In this document: one piece after another, positions 18,501 to 25,763 of the stretch
Numbering within the stretch: position 1 is the stretch's first letter
How the letters are laid out: each line of letters begins with the position of its first letter
Source: Hippopus hippopus
Lineage: Eukaryota; Mollusca; Bivalvia; Cardiida; Cardiidae
Assembly (NCBI GenBank): GCA_946811185.2
Contig: OX328106.1
Span: 27,588,426 to 27,652,425, forward strand
Direction: 5' to 3'
Length of the DNA: 64,000 nucleotides
Program-made: the position numbers and the translations under genes
The notes under the pieces: generated by a model
Told to the model about the DNA's origin: nothing
Databases searched by the model: none
The model's input: the letters and a program-made list of their open reading frames with translations, nothing else

Positions 18501-21445
18501 GTGGGAAAAGGAGAAAATGCTGGTTACCAGCATTTTCTCCTTTTCCCACAATGTTTTCAAAAGGCTTCTTTCTCAGGGTTGTTAAAAGTTGGGATTGTGT
18601 GGTAAAGGGTTAAGAGGCAGGTAACCATAAATATGCATTTTCGACACAGTTATGTCCCATGTTTGACTTAGAATTTTAACTGAAAATCAATCTATTTCTA
18701 AAAGTAAATGTAGCTGAGCATTGGTATCCACATGCAGTGCTCTTGTTTTTACATGGTAATACTTTACAGTATCTATTAATAATTTTAGGAAAATTTTAAT
18801 TGTGTTTATATGGTTAAAGCTTTTACCAAAACACCTCAGTTTTAAATTGCCCTGAGGAAGGACTTTGATTGAAAACATCATGAGGGAAAAAAAAAAAAAA
18901 AAAAAATGGAGAAAATGCTGATGACCATCATTGTCTGCTTTTCACACAATGTTTTCTGCCTTTCCCAAACAAAGTTCAATTTTTGAGTCACTTTTGTTTT
19001 GTCATCTGCAAATGCTTTGAATTTAGACAAGTCTAAAATTTGTTGTTTGTTATAGTGTTAAAAAGCAGCGACTAGCTAAAGAGAGTCCCATACAAAGCAC
19101 TGGTTAAAAAATAGAAGGAATGCTGTAAAGCTAACCACTGCCATGAAATTACTGAAATACTTTTATAAGCAAGATCGACATTTACGTCTTTACAGCATGA
19201 CAAAATTTTTAGCCTGGTTAATAATGAAAGCATTTGTAGATCTATGACAAATAAAATGTTATTCAAAACACAAACTTTGCCTTTCAAAGGGTAAAAAACC
19301 TAGTGGAAAAAGGAGAAAATGCTGGTTACCAGCATTTTCTCCTTTTCCTACAATGTTTTCAAAAGCTTTCATTTTCAGGGTAGTTAAAACGTGGAATTGT
19401 CTGGAAAAGGGAGAAAACAAACTGTAATACCATTTACGCGTGTATTATCTTTATTGCAGCTTCTGCCACAGTTGTACCTTGTTTAACTACAATGATTTCT
19501 ATATATGGTGGTGCTGATCAAAAAGGAACCATAATGGGTGTTTTTAGATCACTTGGAGCTTTAGCCCGGGCTTTTGGGCCTGTTTTTGCCTCTACAGGTA
19601 AGAGTTGTCAGTTTTATTATTTCCAGTTTTATCACTTTCAGATTTCTGTGATCTATTAGTAAAACTTCTGAAAGAAGGGTTTTAGGGAGAGGAAAATCAC
19701 TCTCTTGAACTGAAAGAAAAACATTTAATGAAAAGGAAGCTTATTAAGTCTTTACCAAATGTCAAAATCTGAGACTCATTTGAACCGAGAGAATATGCAG
19801 ATGCTATAATAAGTATGACTTTAATATGAGTTTAAATTTGTTTTTTGAAGGGTAGAAAACATCATACAAAAATGAAAAAATGCTAGTTACAAGCAACTTC
19901 TTTACCCATAATGTTTTGTACCCTTTCCGATACAAATTCCAGCATTTGCGTCACATATTTGTTGTCTGCAATCGATCTTAATTTTGGACCAGTCTAAAAG
20001 TTTATCATTTGGTAAAGAGTTAAGCATTGAAGAATGATTTCCCTTTGAACTAATTACATTTTTGTGCAAAGTACATGTTTGGGTTGAACGTTTTATCTTC
20101 CCTATAAAAGTACCGGGCAGGAGTATTAAGTCACATCAGGACAGTCTTAGCTCTACCACACAGTCCCAACTTTGAATGACCCTGAGGAAGAAGCCTTTAG
20201 AAAATATTGTGAGAAAAGGAGAAAATGCTGGTAACCAGCATTTTCTCCTTTTCCCACAATGTTTTCTGCTCTACCAAGTAAACATTGTGTCATTTTTGCC
20301 ACCTTTAATTTGTTGTCTGCAATTTGGACAAGTCCAAAATTTTGTTGTTTGGTAACAAGTTAAGTTCCAGAGTGATACTTCTCTATGAAAGCACAAAACT
20401 TCTGGGCATGACCAAATTGAAAGCATTTGCAGAGGACAAATTATTTGTAGCTCAAATAGTGATCTCTGTCATTGATAGAGTAGAAAACATTGTAGGAAAA
20501 AGAAAAATGCTGTTTTCTTCTCCTTTGAAAAAAAAATCCAGTAACTTTAGGCACATTTAATTTGTCATCTACAAATGCTTTCATTATACCCCCGCAAAAC
20601 GAATGTTTTCGGGGTATACTGGAATCAGCCTGTCTGTTCGTCCGTGTGTCAGTCTGTGTACAAAATACTAGTAATTTTGTGTCGCGAACTCCTCCTACAG
20701 TTTTGCTGCTATTGTATTGAAAGTTTGTTGATACATTGATCGTATACTGAAGTTGTGCAAGAGGGTATTCTCCCCTTGAACTTAGAAAATTTTTTGTTAA
20801 ATTGCCTGTTTCTGTCAAAGCGCTGGCGGGGGTATTACGTCACATTCAGTGACAGCTCTAGTTTTTTGACTGGTCTGAAATTTTGTTGTTTGGTAAAAAG
20901 TTATTGTCCCTTCAGGAATTTGACAGTAAAGTTAGCCATATTAGTTTTTGATCAGTCATATTAAGCTTTACAAAATTGGCTAACTACATACGGATACTAT
21001 TGAAACTGGGTCTATCTCATCATTTATTTGGTAAAAGTCATTTTTTGCTCAGCTGTTTTCGAAAAAACATTGTTGTCTGTGTCATAGTTTTTGTGCAAAA
21101 ACTTTGACATTTTGTAAAACCTCTGTCATAACTAAAGTGATTTACTTCAAACTCAGACTGCTTATTATCTGTCAAAAGGGGAACCCATACCAGTATGGCA
21201 GGTAACTATCAAAATGTTTTTGACACAGTTATGGCCCTTTTTCAACTTAAAAGTTTTACTGAAAATGATTTTTTTTTCTAAAAGTAACTGCAGCAGACCA
21301 TTGGCATCTGCATGTGGTGCATTTGTTATGTCTTTCAGTGTACTGGAGTTTTGGAGCAGCAACATGTTACATCTTAGGAGCAGTTCTGTTAATAGCACCA
21401 TACTTGATACTTCAAGCAGGGAAACAGTCAGCCAAACAGCAATAA
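583..21445 (+). CDS. MFSD10: MFSD10-like major facilitator transporter, complete, 11 exons
   Basis: Exons: 583-786, 1456-1552, 3931-4034, 5212-5370, 9254-9445, 10769-10865, 13628-13739, 16503-16558, 18067-18210, 19460-19597, 21339-21445. Every intron is GT-AG and the phases join to one 1410-nt frame (469 aa; human MFSD10 is about 455). The start is the ATG at 583, and the N-terminal ~33 residues are polar and cytosolic. TM1 is about residues 35-58. The MFS motif A loop lies at residues 119-129 (GAASDVYGRKP) between TM2 and TM3, and the TM4 arginine is R158. Family hallmarks include VYFLYLFLYSGLE, MQQGKMFF and RSLGALARAFGP. The family (also called TETRAN) is a membrane organic-anion/drug transporter of the 12-TM MFS fold; the substrate here is not shown. 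Odd points: introns up to 3.9 kb are almost wholly transposon-derived, and the 56-nt exon 8 is very small. No AATAAA lies close downstream; AATATA is at 21467. The 5' UTR and promoter were not identified. Confidence 0.93.
847..1022. repeat. P3 foldback, half copy in intron 1
   Basis: The left end (gagccacactctggc) and the middle (atgaagtacactgtctttt, agtagcaaaaagtttc) match the P3 family. The central palindrome and right terminus are missing; a P1-like sequence follows directly. Confidence 0.6.
1588..1786 (+). repeat. P1 foldback, degenerate, intron 2
   Basis: The arms diverge (gattgtggaaaaaaggaatt / ctcctatctccacaatgtc) but the R flank is clear (acctgcaaatgctttg, aaattttgtcatctgg). It starts about 36 nt after the exon 2 donor. 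Confidence 0.65.
1888..2003 (-). repeat. P1 foldback, half copy
   Basis: Begins ttaaccctttcccaaatg and runs through the R flank to agggtagaaacattgg, where it stops in the first arm. A P2 fragment follows immediately. Confidence 0.6.
2004..2110 (+). repeat. P2 foldback fragment
   Basis: Contains gaatgtctcagcaaagctt and tctggtcttgatctacattg, both typical of P2 flanks, but only one arm of the central palindrome is recognisable. Confidence 0.5.
2186..2360 (+). repeat. P2 foldback, complete
   Basis: Runs from TTAA 2186 (ttaacctttaggctgctaag) to TTAA 2357. The central palindrome is AAGATCAGACTGCAC (2241-2255), a 5-nt loop, and its exact complement (2261-2275). It shares its right TTAA with the next element. 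Confidence 0.85.
2357..2587 (+). repeat. P1 foldback, reference-quality copy, intron 2
   Basis: TTAA at both ends, terminal inverted CTCTTTACCA / TGGTAAAGAG, and a perfect central inverted repeat at 2411-2479: two 34-nt arms around one T. This is the cleanest example of the family in the window. Confidence 0.9.
3395..3560 (-). repeat. P2 foldback, degenerate
   Basis: Recognised by gaatgtctcagcaaaactg, cagacagcatattttgtgca and gcctgatcaagatctaccc. The central arms are eroded. Confidence 0.6.
3640..3872 (-). repeat. P1 foldback just upstream of exon 3
   Basis: R flank first (gtgaaagcatttgcaaac), palindrome at 3763-3832 (attgtgggaaaaggagagaa / ttactccttttccaagaatg), then the L flank (cctcagggttgtcaaaagg). 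It ends about 60 nt before the exon 3 acceptor. Confidence 0.8.
4355..4506 (-). repeat. P1 foldback with shortened core
   Basis: The core is reduced to gtgggaaaaggag / catttctcctttctcac; the inner loop arms are deleted. The L flank (ttctgtttcagggttgttga) ends just before the TTAA of the next P2 copy. Confidence 0.7.
4507..4719 (+). repeat. P2 foldback, complete, intron 3
   Basis: TTAA at both ends (ttaactctttcggcg ... cactgaaagagttaa) and the same exact 15-nt arms as the copy at 2186: AAGATCAGACTGCAC, agaac loop, complement. Confidence 0.85.
4925..5150 (-). repeat. Two abutting P1 foldbacks upstream of exon 4
   Basis: The first is a half copy ending tttggtaaagggttaa (TTAA 5027-5030). The second starts at agggtagaaaacattg, has arms flanking aatgctggtcactggtatt, and ends near 5147. 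Exon 4 follows at 5212. Confidence 0.7.
5412..7450 (+). mobile_element. Type A HINE-like element, split by a type B element
   Basis: The left part (5412-5783) begins with a worn version of the type A head (ctcatggtgagcttttgtga). It breaks inside the repeat unit at cttgtggacctg and resumes after 6844 with gaatgataccacaggagtca, then three to four ~150-bp units (gtcaaaaagtagg, tctagaggccac-like) to about 7450. No 3' terminal hairpin is visible, so the end is eroded. It lies in intron 4. Confidence 0.65.
5784..6844 (+). mobile_element. Type B HINE/pearl-like element B1
   Basis: The head is tagctccgctggcc with hairpin CTGGCC-ttt-GGCCAG and a gtccgtcgtgcgtccgtga tract. Four to five ~150-180 bp units follow (gggctaccaaa, agtgggcctctacca, atagccctgg, gtcacaagttttacatgggc). 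The end has the sub-terminal inverse gccagtggagc, then hairpin AGGGCCATCATGGCCCT and cttgttt. Long open frames across the units are repeat artefacts. Inserted in the type A element. Confidence 0.85.
7451..8164. other. Unassigned intron 4 sequence
   Basis: No gene, palindrome or repeat family was recognised in this AT-rich stretch. Confidence 0.4.
8165..8695. repeat. Two-copy ~230-bp direct repeat
   Basis: 8165-8400 and 8465-8690 match over most of their length (aaacatgcatttttc, aagctgcttctg, atgctgcaagaaagcaaggt, ggatcaggg, aagtaatataagac). The first copy also contains a 27-bp internal duplication (tgtttagtaagctgcttct twice). No terminal inverted repeats were seen. Confidence 0.75.
8870..9094 (-). 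repeat. Two degenerate P1 foldbacks upstream of exon 5
   Basis: 8870-8965 has arms acatcacaagaaaaggagaa / ttactccttttcctaccatg. 8964-9094 has lost one arm but keeps the L flank and closes ggtaacaggttaaa. Confidence 0.65.
9459..9687 (+). repeat. P1 foldback starting 14 nt after the exon 5 donor
   Basis: Runs TTAA 9459-9462 to TTAA 9684-9687 with ends ccttttacca / tggtaaagag. The core arms are imperfect (acactaagggaaaagaggaa / ctccttttcttacagtgat). Confidence 0.85.
9700..9978 (+). repeat. P2 foldback (complete) preceded by a P2 half copy
   Basis: The complete copy is 9783-9978 with arms gatcaaggatcagactgcac / gtgcagtctgatccttgatc, where both arms carry the same extra G/C relative to other copies. 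It closes gggttaa (TTAA 9975). The half copy lies at 9700-9770. Confidence 0.8.
10070..10315 (-). repeat. Two degenerate P1 foldbacks, intron 5
   Basis: 10070-10199: aaacattgtaggtagagg ... cacaatattttcaaaagcc. 10230-10315: a second worn core, aaacataattgcaaaagg ... cttttcacacaatac. Confidence 0.55.
10445..10690 (+). mobile_element. tRNA-headed SINE, intron 5
   Basis: The A-box-like ggttgctcagtct and B-box-like ggttggaatccc head a body (gagagttgatgttagtcatc, ttctctcactgcggatcat, ggaaagcagccac) that recurs at 14385, 39430 and 40010. It ends 80 nt before exon 6. Confidence 0.65.
10895..11100 (-). repeat. P1 foldback, intron 6
   Basis: TTAA at both ends (ttaaccctgtacc ... ggtaaagagttaa). The core is heavily eroded (gtagaaaaacatttagcgac). 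It starts 30 nt after the exon 6 donor. Confidence 0.75.
11432..12725 (-). mobile_element. Mariner transposon, 1294 bp, perfect 39-bp TIRs
   Basis: The TIRs at 11432-11470 and 12687-12725 are exact inverted copies over 39 bp (starting CGAGGGGCGTTC) and sit between TA dinucleotides (11430-11431, 12726-12727), the mariner target duplication. The transposase lies antisense to MFSD10 in intron 6. Perfect TIRs suggest recent insertion; the transposase carries one frameshift. Confidence 0.95.
11505..12558 (-). pseudogene. Mariner DD34D transposase with one frameshift
   Basis: It starts at the ATG at 12558 (MEPVECRAVIRFLYLKG) with an N-terminal helix-turn-helix pair. The frame breaks in a run of seven C (plus-strand G7 at about 12364-12370) after RPGRPP and continues in the next frame as SATDEASVRQ to the stop at 11505. 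One base fewer would give about 350 residues, normal for mariner. The catalytic triad is intact: DETWVYHYDPE, LLQDNAPVH and, 34 residues later, APSDFHLFP. The homopolymer position means a sequencing error cannot be excluded. Confidence 0.9.
13190..13601 (+). repeat. Two P1 foldbacks sharing one TTAA
   Basis: The first (13190-13383) is in R-to-L order and ends aaggttaa. The second (13380-13601) begins ttaaccctttaccac. They share TTAA 13380-13383. The second core has paired arm changes (aaagaagaaaatgc / gcattttcttct). It ends about 27 nt before exon 7. Confidence 0.8.
13790..13910 (+). repeat. P2 foldback, partial
   Basis: Central arms gatcaagatcactctgcac / tgtgtagtctgatcttgatc, with only the right flank (ctacagtcatcgtaaac). 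It begins about 50 nt after exon 7. Confidence 0.7.
13984..14288 (+). mobile_element. Type D HINE-like element D1
   Basis: The head is tatacacccgtgaaacgaat with a terminal hairpin (gttttcgggg), a ctgtctgtctgtcagtgtgt / ccatccgtccgtctgt tract, the inverse sub-terminal gcgggggtatt, 3' hairpin GTCACattcaGTGAC and end cagctctagtt. Confidence 0.8.
14385..14625 (+). mobile_element. tRNA-headed SINE, intron 7
   Basis: tagcatgcaggacttg and B-box-like ggtttgaacccc are followed by the family body (ctgctcattgttttgagg, gcagccagtggcttgg, ggaaagcatggatagttgca). Confidence 0.6.
14730..14946 (+). repeat. P1 foldback, degenerate
   Basis: L flank gatcccaactttac, worn core attgtgagagaaggc ... ttcctttttctaacatt, R flank tctgcaattgctttcagttt, closes agttaa at 14946. 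Confidence 0.7.
15025..16331 (+). mobile_element. Type C HINE-like element C1, split by a TIR element
   Basis: The head is ttagctcggctgtttt followed by cgagttattgttatagccc. The tail has gcagccgagcattggc, the inverse of the head, and 3' hairpin gagc...gtgctc. An insertion at 15113-16143 interrupts it; removing that and one TA restores the sequence seen in other type C copies. Confidence 0.75.
15113..16143. mobile_element. 1031-bp non-autonomous TIR element with TA target duplication
   Basis: The ends CCCGTATTTTGCTTAAATTT and the complement of aaactaaagcaaaatacgg are inverted, flanked by TA at 15111-15112 and 16144-16145. Sub-terminal attgggaca motifs recur at both ends. No transposase frame was seen. 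This suggests a Tc1/mariner-type non-autonomous element. Confidence 0.75.
16625..16925 (+). repeat. HINE-like fragment with (CTGT)n tract, after exon 8
   Basis: A C-rich hairpin-like start, then tgtctgtccgtctgtttgtc and aggtcaaggtcacagcaagg, typical of these elements, running into a P1 L flank (accagggtctttataac). The termini are not clear. Confidence 0.5.
17070..17150 (-). mobile_element. tRNA-derived SINE head
   Basis: On the minus strand: tagctcagtatgtagagt (A box), then ggttaaagtccc (B-box-like). The acceptor arms do not pair, so it is not a functional tRNA. Confidence 0.5.
17292..17491 (+). repeat. P2 foldback, intron 8
   Basis: From cccttagactgctgaatata to gtgctttaagggtc, with central arms gatcagactgca / tgcagtctggtc around ggtttta. 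The TTAA ends are degraded. Confidence 0.75.
17557..17930. repeat. Two P1 foldbacks upstream of exon 9
   Basis: 17557-17772: core attgtgggaaaaggag / ctctcctttcccccacaat, closing at TTAA 17769. 17797-17930: opposite order, arms ttgaggaaaaaggag / gtccttttcctataa, closing ggtaaagggttga. Confidence 0.75.
18224..18749 (+). mobile_element. Type C HINE-like element C2, split by P1
   Basis: Starts 14 nt after the exon 9 donor with ttagctcatttgtt and tgttataaccttgttg. It is interrupted at 18384-18613 and continues ggcaggtaaccataa to gtagctgagcattgg and tgcagtgctcttgttt. Confidence 0.75.
18384..18613 (-). repeat. P1 foldback, near-perfect, inside C2
   Basis: TTAA at both ends (ttaactctttaccaaac ... 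gtggtaaagggttaa). The core arms aacattgtgggaaaaggag / ctccttttcccacaatgtt are exact around tgctggttaccagca. Flanks cccatac and gaggcagg belong to the host type C element. Confidence 0.9.
18813..19061 (+). repeat. P1 foldback with an A-run expansion
   Basis: TTAA 18813 to TTAA 19058. The left arm is broken by a run of over 20 A (about 18885-18906). R flank gtcatctgcaaatgctttga. Confidence 0.75.
19187..19410 (-). repeat. P1 foldback upstream of exon 10
   Basis: tctttacagcatgac start, core ctagtggaaaaaggagaaaa / ttttctccttttcctaca around tgctggttaccagca, L flank cattttcagggtagttaaa. Confidence 0.8.
19743..20023 (-). repeat. P1-related foldback, intron 10
   Basis: TTAA at both ends (ttaagtctttaccaaatg ... 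tttggtaaagagttaa). R-type flanks are present on both sides, and the core arms are eroded (aaacatcatacaaaaatg / cccataatgtttt). Confidence 0.7.
20151..20363 (+). repeat. P1 foldback, near-perfect, intron 10
   Basis: ctaccacacagtcccaac start, core atattgtgagaaaaggag / ctccttttcccacaatgtt around tgctggtaaccagca, closing ggtaacaagttaa. A type D 3' end (gtattaagtcacatcagg) lies directly upstream at 20110-20150. Confidence 0.85.
20380..20905. repeat. P1 copy with two R flanks, split by type D
   Basis: Left of the core is gaaagcatttgcagaggac, and right of it is tcatctacaaatgctttca, so both flanks are R-type. A type D element sits at 20585-20863, after which ttttgactggtctgaaatt and ttggtaaaaagtta finish the R end. 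Confidence 0.75.
20585..20863 (+). mobile_element. Type D HINE-like element D2
   Basis: Head tatacccccgcaaaacg with hairpin to gttttcgggg, tgttcgtccgtgtgtcagtc tract, sub-terminal inverse gcgggggtatt, 3' hairpin GTCACattcaGTGAC, end agctctagtt. Inserted in a P1 copy between T residues. Confidence 0.85.
21044..21327 (+). mobile_element. Type C HINE-like element C3 abutting exon 11
   Basis: ttgctcagctgttttcg head, cataactaaagtgatttact body, gcagcagaccattggcatc and tgcatgtggtgcatttgtt tail. It ends 11 nt before the exon 11 acceptor dinucleotide boundary, so the branch point and part of the pyrimidine tract lie in or next to the element. Confidence 0.7.
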
Positions 21446-21557
21446 CAGTAACTGTCCCCTTTACAGAATATATATTTTTGAGGTATTTTGATTGTTTTTT
21501 TTTTTCTTTTGAGATATTTTGATTGAAGTAGACTTTTTCTGTTTTCTTCAAATGTAT

Positions 21558-21818
21558 GAGCCATGCTGTGGCAAAACAGGGTTTAGTACATCTCTTAGAT
21601 GCATTATACCAAGCAAATCATCCCACAACAACAGATCCATAAAATCCTTTTTGCCTTATAACCTGCTGAATCCTGAGGTAGAATGGTCTGTGGACATACA
21701 GAAAATTTACCAAAAGCAAAAAGTTTTGATGCAGGTCAGCCCGTGCAGAATGCACAGGCTGACCTTGGTTGATACTTTTTGCAGATGTATTAAATCCCCT
21801 TTTTACAGAGCATCGCTC
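21558..21818. repeat. P3 foldback just after MFSD10
   Basis: Ends gagccatgctgtggcaaaac / tttttacagagcatcgctc, with central palindrome caggtcagcccgtgca / tgcacaggctgacct. It begins 113 nt after the MFSD10 stop, so it may lie in the 3' UTR or just beyond. Confidence 0.8.
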
Positions 21819-21894
21819 CTATATACAAATGCAAATATGATAGTAACAGGAGTAGTGGTTTCTTGCAATACTTTTTCTAAGCTGCTTATATTGA

Positions 21895-22025
21895 GGAAAC
21901 AATGATCAGAGGTGTGAGAGGGATGAATCTTTGCAATGTTCATCATCAGTCCTCAAAAAGAACTTGGTTGAGGATGATGATGGAACCAGTGACCCCCAAG
22001 TTGCAGTCTGATTTGTTCTATATTG
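21895..22025 (-). mobile_element. SINE fragment, reverse orientation
   Basis: tgagagggatgaatctttgc, aacttggttgaggatgatga and accagtgacccccaa match the SINE body and B-box region in reverse (compare 39600-39690). Confidence 0.5.
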
Positions 22026-22109
22026 TTTGCAAAAGCAATTTGAGTTCTGGCTTGACTGCAAAGGGTTAAATTTACAGATTTTAAATGATTTGTCTTTAGA
22101 AACAAAGCT

Positions 22110-22193
22110 GTGTTTTAAATCCATGGAGAAAAGGCTTTTTGAAACATCTTGGAAAAAGGAGAAAATGCTGGTAAACAGCATATTTCTCCTTTT
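22110..22193 (+). repeat. P1 core, interrupted by type A
   Basis: gccttt-like L flank and arms catcttggaaaaaggag ... catatttctccttttt stop exactly where the type A element begins. Confidence 0.65.
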
Positions 22194-24853
22194 TAGCTCA
22201 CCTGAGCACGAAGTGCTCAAAGTGAGCTTTTGTGATGTCCAATGTCCGTCGTGCATCGTCCATCATTCACAATTTCTTTAAACATCTTCTCCTTCTAAAC
22301 CACTGGGCCAATCTTGATGAAACTTGGCAGGGATGTTCCTTGGGTGAAGCTCTACCAAAGTTGTTCAAGAGATTGAATTCCACCCATAACTCTGGTTGCC
22401 ATGGCAACAAAAAGGAAAAAGTAGCAAAATCTTTGAAAATCTTCTTCTCTGAAACTAGACGGCGTAGAGCTTTGATATTTGGTATGTACATGTAGCATCT
22501 CCTAGTGGATCTCTACCAAGTGTGTTCATATGATGCCGCTGGGGTCAAAACTGGCCCTGCCCCGTGGGTAACAAGTTCGAACATAGGAACAAAGAAGGAA
22601 AAATTGAAAATTCTTCTTCTCTGAAACTGGAAGGCGAAGAGCTTTGATATTTGGTATGTGGTATCTCCTAGTGGGCCTCTACCAAGAGTGTTCATACAAT
22701 GCCCCTAGAGTCAAAACTGGCCCCGCCCCGGGGGTCACGAGTTTGAACATCGGAACAAAGAAGAACATGGGAACAAAGAAGGAAAAATTTAAAATTCTTC
22801 TTCTCTAAAACTGGAAGGCGTAGAGCTTTGATATTTGGTATGTAGCATCTCCTAGTAGACCTCTACCAAATTTGTTCATATGATGCCCCTGGTGTCAAAA
22901 CTGGCCCCGCCCTGGGGGTCACAAGTTCGAACATAGGAACAAAGAAGGAAAACTTTAAAATTCTTCTTCTCTAAAACTGGAAGGTGTAGAGCTTTGATAT
23001 TTGGTATGTAGCATCTCCTAGTGGACCTCTACCAAGTTTGTTCAAATGATGCCGCTGGGGTCAAAACTGGCCCCGCCCCGGGGTCACAAGTTCGAACATA
23101 GGAACAAAGAAGGAAAACTTTAAAATTCTTCTTTTCTGAAACTGGAAGGCATTGAGCTTTGATATTTGGTATGTAGTTAACCTGTTCTAAGTTTGTTAGC
23201 CCACCTGAGCACAACGTGTTCAGTGAATTTGAAATTTCACCTGAGGTCATATCCTAGGTCACTAGGTCAAATTAAAGAAATACCTTGTGGGCACTCTAAG
23301 AGGCCACATTTATTGCTCAAATCACCTGAAATTTGGTCAGAATGTTTGTCTTGATGAAATCTCGTATGAGTTTGGATTTGGGTCACATGGGATCATAAAC
23401 TAGGTCACTAGGTCAAATTAAAAAAATACCTTGTGGGCACTCTAGAGGCCACATTTATTGCTCAGTTATCTTGAAAACTGTTCAGAATGTTTGTCTTTAT
23501 AAATTTTTAGATGAATTCAAAATTGGGTCACCTGCGTTCATAATCTAGGTCACTAGGTCAAATTAAAGAAATACCTTTAGGGCATGCTAGAGGCCACATT
23601 TTTTGCTCAGTTGACTTGAAAATTGGTCAGAATGTTTGTCTTGATGAAATATCAGATGAGTGTGGAATTGGGTCACCTGGGGTCATAAACTAGGTCACTT
23701 GGTCAAATTAAAGAAATACCTTGTGGGCACTCTAGAGGCCACATTTATTGCTCAATTTACTTGAAAGCTGTCCAGAATGTTTGTCTTGATAAATTTTTTG
23801 ATGAGTTCTAAATTGGGTCACCTGGGGTCATAAACTAGGTCACTAGGTCAAATTAAAGAAATACCTTGTGGGCACTCTAGAGGCCACATTTATTGCTCAA
23901 TTTACTTGAAAACTGTTCAGAATGTTTGTCTTGATGAAATCTCGGATGAGTCTGGATTTAGGTCACCTGGAATTATAAACTAGGTCACTAGGTCAAATTA
24001 AAGAAGTACCTTGTGGGCACTCTAGAGGCCACATTTTGTGCTCAATTGATTTGAAAATTGGTTAGAATGTTTGTCTTGATAAAATCTTGCAAGAGTCTGA
24101 ATTTGGGTCAACTGGGGTCATAAACTAGGTCACTAGGTCAAATTAAAGAAATACCTTGTGGGCACTCTAGAGGCCACATTTATTGTTTGGTTAAAATGTT
24201 TCTCTTGATGAAATCTATAATGAGTTCAAAATTGGGTCACCTGGGTTCATAATCTAGGTCACTAGGTCAAATTAAAGAAATACCTGTAGGGCACTCTAGA
24301 GGCCACATTTTTTGCTCAATCGACTTGAAAATTGGTCAGAATGTTTGTCTTTATCAAATCTTACATGAGTCTGAATTTGGGTCAACTCGGGTCATAAACT
24401 AGGTCACTAGGTCAAATTAAAGAAATACATTTAGGGCACTCTAGAGGCCACATTTATTGCTCAATTGACTTGAAAATTAGTCAGAATGTTTGTCTTGATG
24501 AAATATCGGATGAGTTTGGAATTGGGTTACATGGGGTCATAAACTAGGTCACTTGTTCAAATTAAAGAAATACCTTGTGGGCACTCTAGAGGCCACATTT
24601 ATTGCTCAATTTACTTCAAAACTGTTCAGAATGTTTGTCTTGATAAATTTTTTGATGAGTTCTAAATTGGGTCACATGGGGTGATAAACTAGGTCACTAG
24701 GTCAACTTACAGAAATTCCTTGTGGACGCTCTAGAGGCCACATTTTTAGCTCAAATGACCTGACAATTGGTCAGAAATTGAATTATTCATGTGGAGTGAA
24801 ATTTCGCCTATTGACTCAGGTGAGCGATCCAGGGCCATCATGGCCCTCTTGTT
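22194..24853 (+). mobile_element. Type A HINE-like element A2 with two tandem arrays
   Basis: Head tagctcacctgagcacgaag with hairpin gagcac-gaa-gtgctc and gtccgtcgtgcatcgtcc. Array 1 (about 22440-23190) has five units of about 170-185 bp marked by gagctttgatatttggtatg. Array 2 (about 23250-24780) has about eleven units of about 145 bp marked by aggtcactaggtcaaatta and tctagaggccacattt. The end is gactcaggtgagc (inverse of the head), hairpin AGGGCCATCATGGCCCT and cttgttt. Confidence 0.88.
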
Positions 24854-24859
24854 TTCTAA

Positions 24860-25390
24860 ATCTTTTGTACCTTTTCAAATGAATGCAAATATATCTATAA
24901 CAATGCATATAAGTTTCAATGAAAATGCTTTATCATCAACATTTCGGCTTACACTTTTATCAAGATGTTTACAGAATTTAAAGAAAAATAACAAATTTGA
25001 TGTCATGAACGTGAGTTACACAATAACGTTAAACAGTGATTAGTGGACATTTGAAAAAATGCTATGAAATGCGTACGAGATACATATACATGTACAGCTA
25101 AACAACAGTGCAGCAAAAGAGGGGATGCGGGATACAAAAATTTCTAGGAGACCAAGCAAGGAAATATAGTCAAAGATCAAACTACACTGACGTGAAGGTG
25201 GATCCTAATCTATATAGTACCTTTTCAAAGACATACTCCCATCATTTGAATATCATTTCAATGTAGATAAGTCTAAATGTTTTTCCCTCTGTTTTTCTTT
25301 GTCCACACATCAAAATTATAGACTTATTTCAAATTGATGGTTTTTACATGTGACAGATTAGATGTGTCTCAAGCAATGGGATTTGTCTTT
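24860..25390. other. Unassigned intergenic stretch
   Basis: AT-rich with no coding frame. A weak P2 trace (gatcaaactacactgacgtg) lies near 25175; nothing else recognised. Confidence 0.35.
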
Positions 25391-25393
25391 AAA

Positions 25394-25515
25394 AGGATAG
25401 AAAACATTGTGGGAAAAGGAGAAAATGCTAATTGCCAGAATTTTTTCCTTTTCTCACAATGTTTTCAAAAGTCTTCTCCAGGTTTAAAAGCACAGGAATG
25501 TTAAGTAAAAGGATA
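25394..25515 (-). repeat. P1 foldback, partial
   Basis: Core aaacattgtgggaaaaggag / ttccttttctcacaatgtt around tgctaattgccaga; the flanks are largely lost. Confidence 0.7.
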
Positions 25516-25763
25516 TGAGGTAATTTTTTGTGATTAAAAAGAGAAATTTTGGACAAATTAAATCTTGGTCCACATAAAGATAAGAAAGCAGTGAAGCCAA
25601 TAAACAAGATGCTCCAAACTCCTCCAGTCACCATTATGTTTACACAAATTGTCATGGCAATCTATGGTGTAAAGTTTATGTTAGTAACACCAAATGTTAT
25701 ACAGAATGCAATTTACAATATGTGTGTATTATTAAGGTTGTGCCTTTTTTGTATTTTCATTAT

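Noticed and set aside
22440..24780. CRISPR-like array of regular repeats
   Set aside because: Units are 145-185 bp with no separate spacers, and lie inside an element with HINE ends in a eukaryotic genome.
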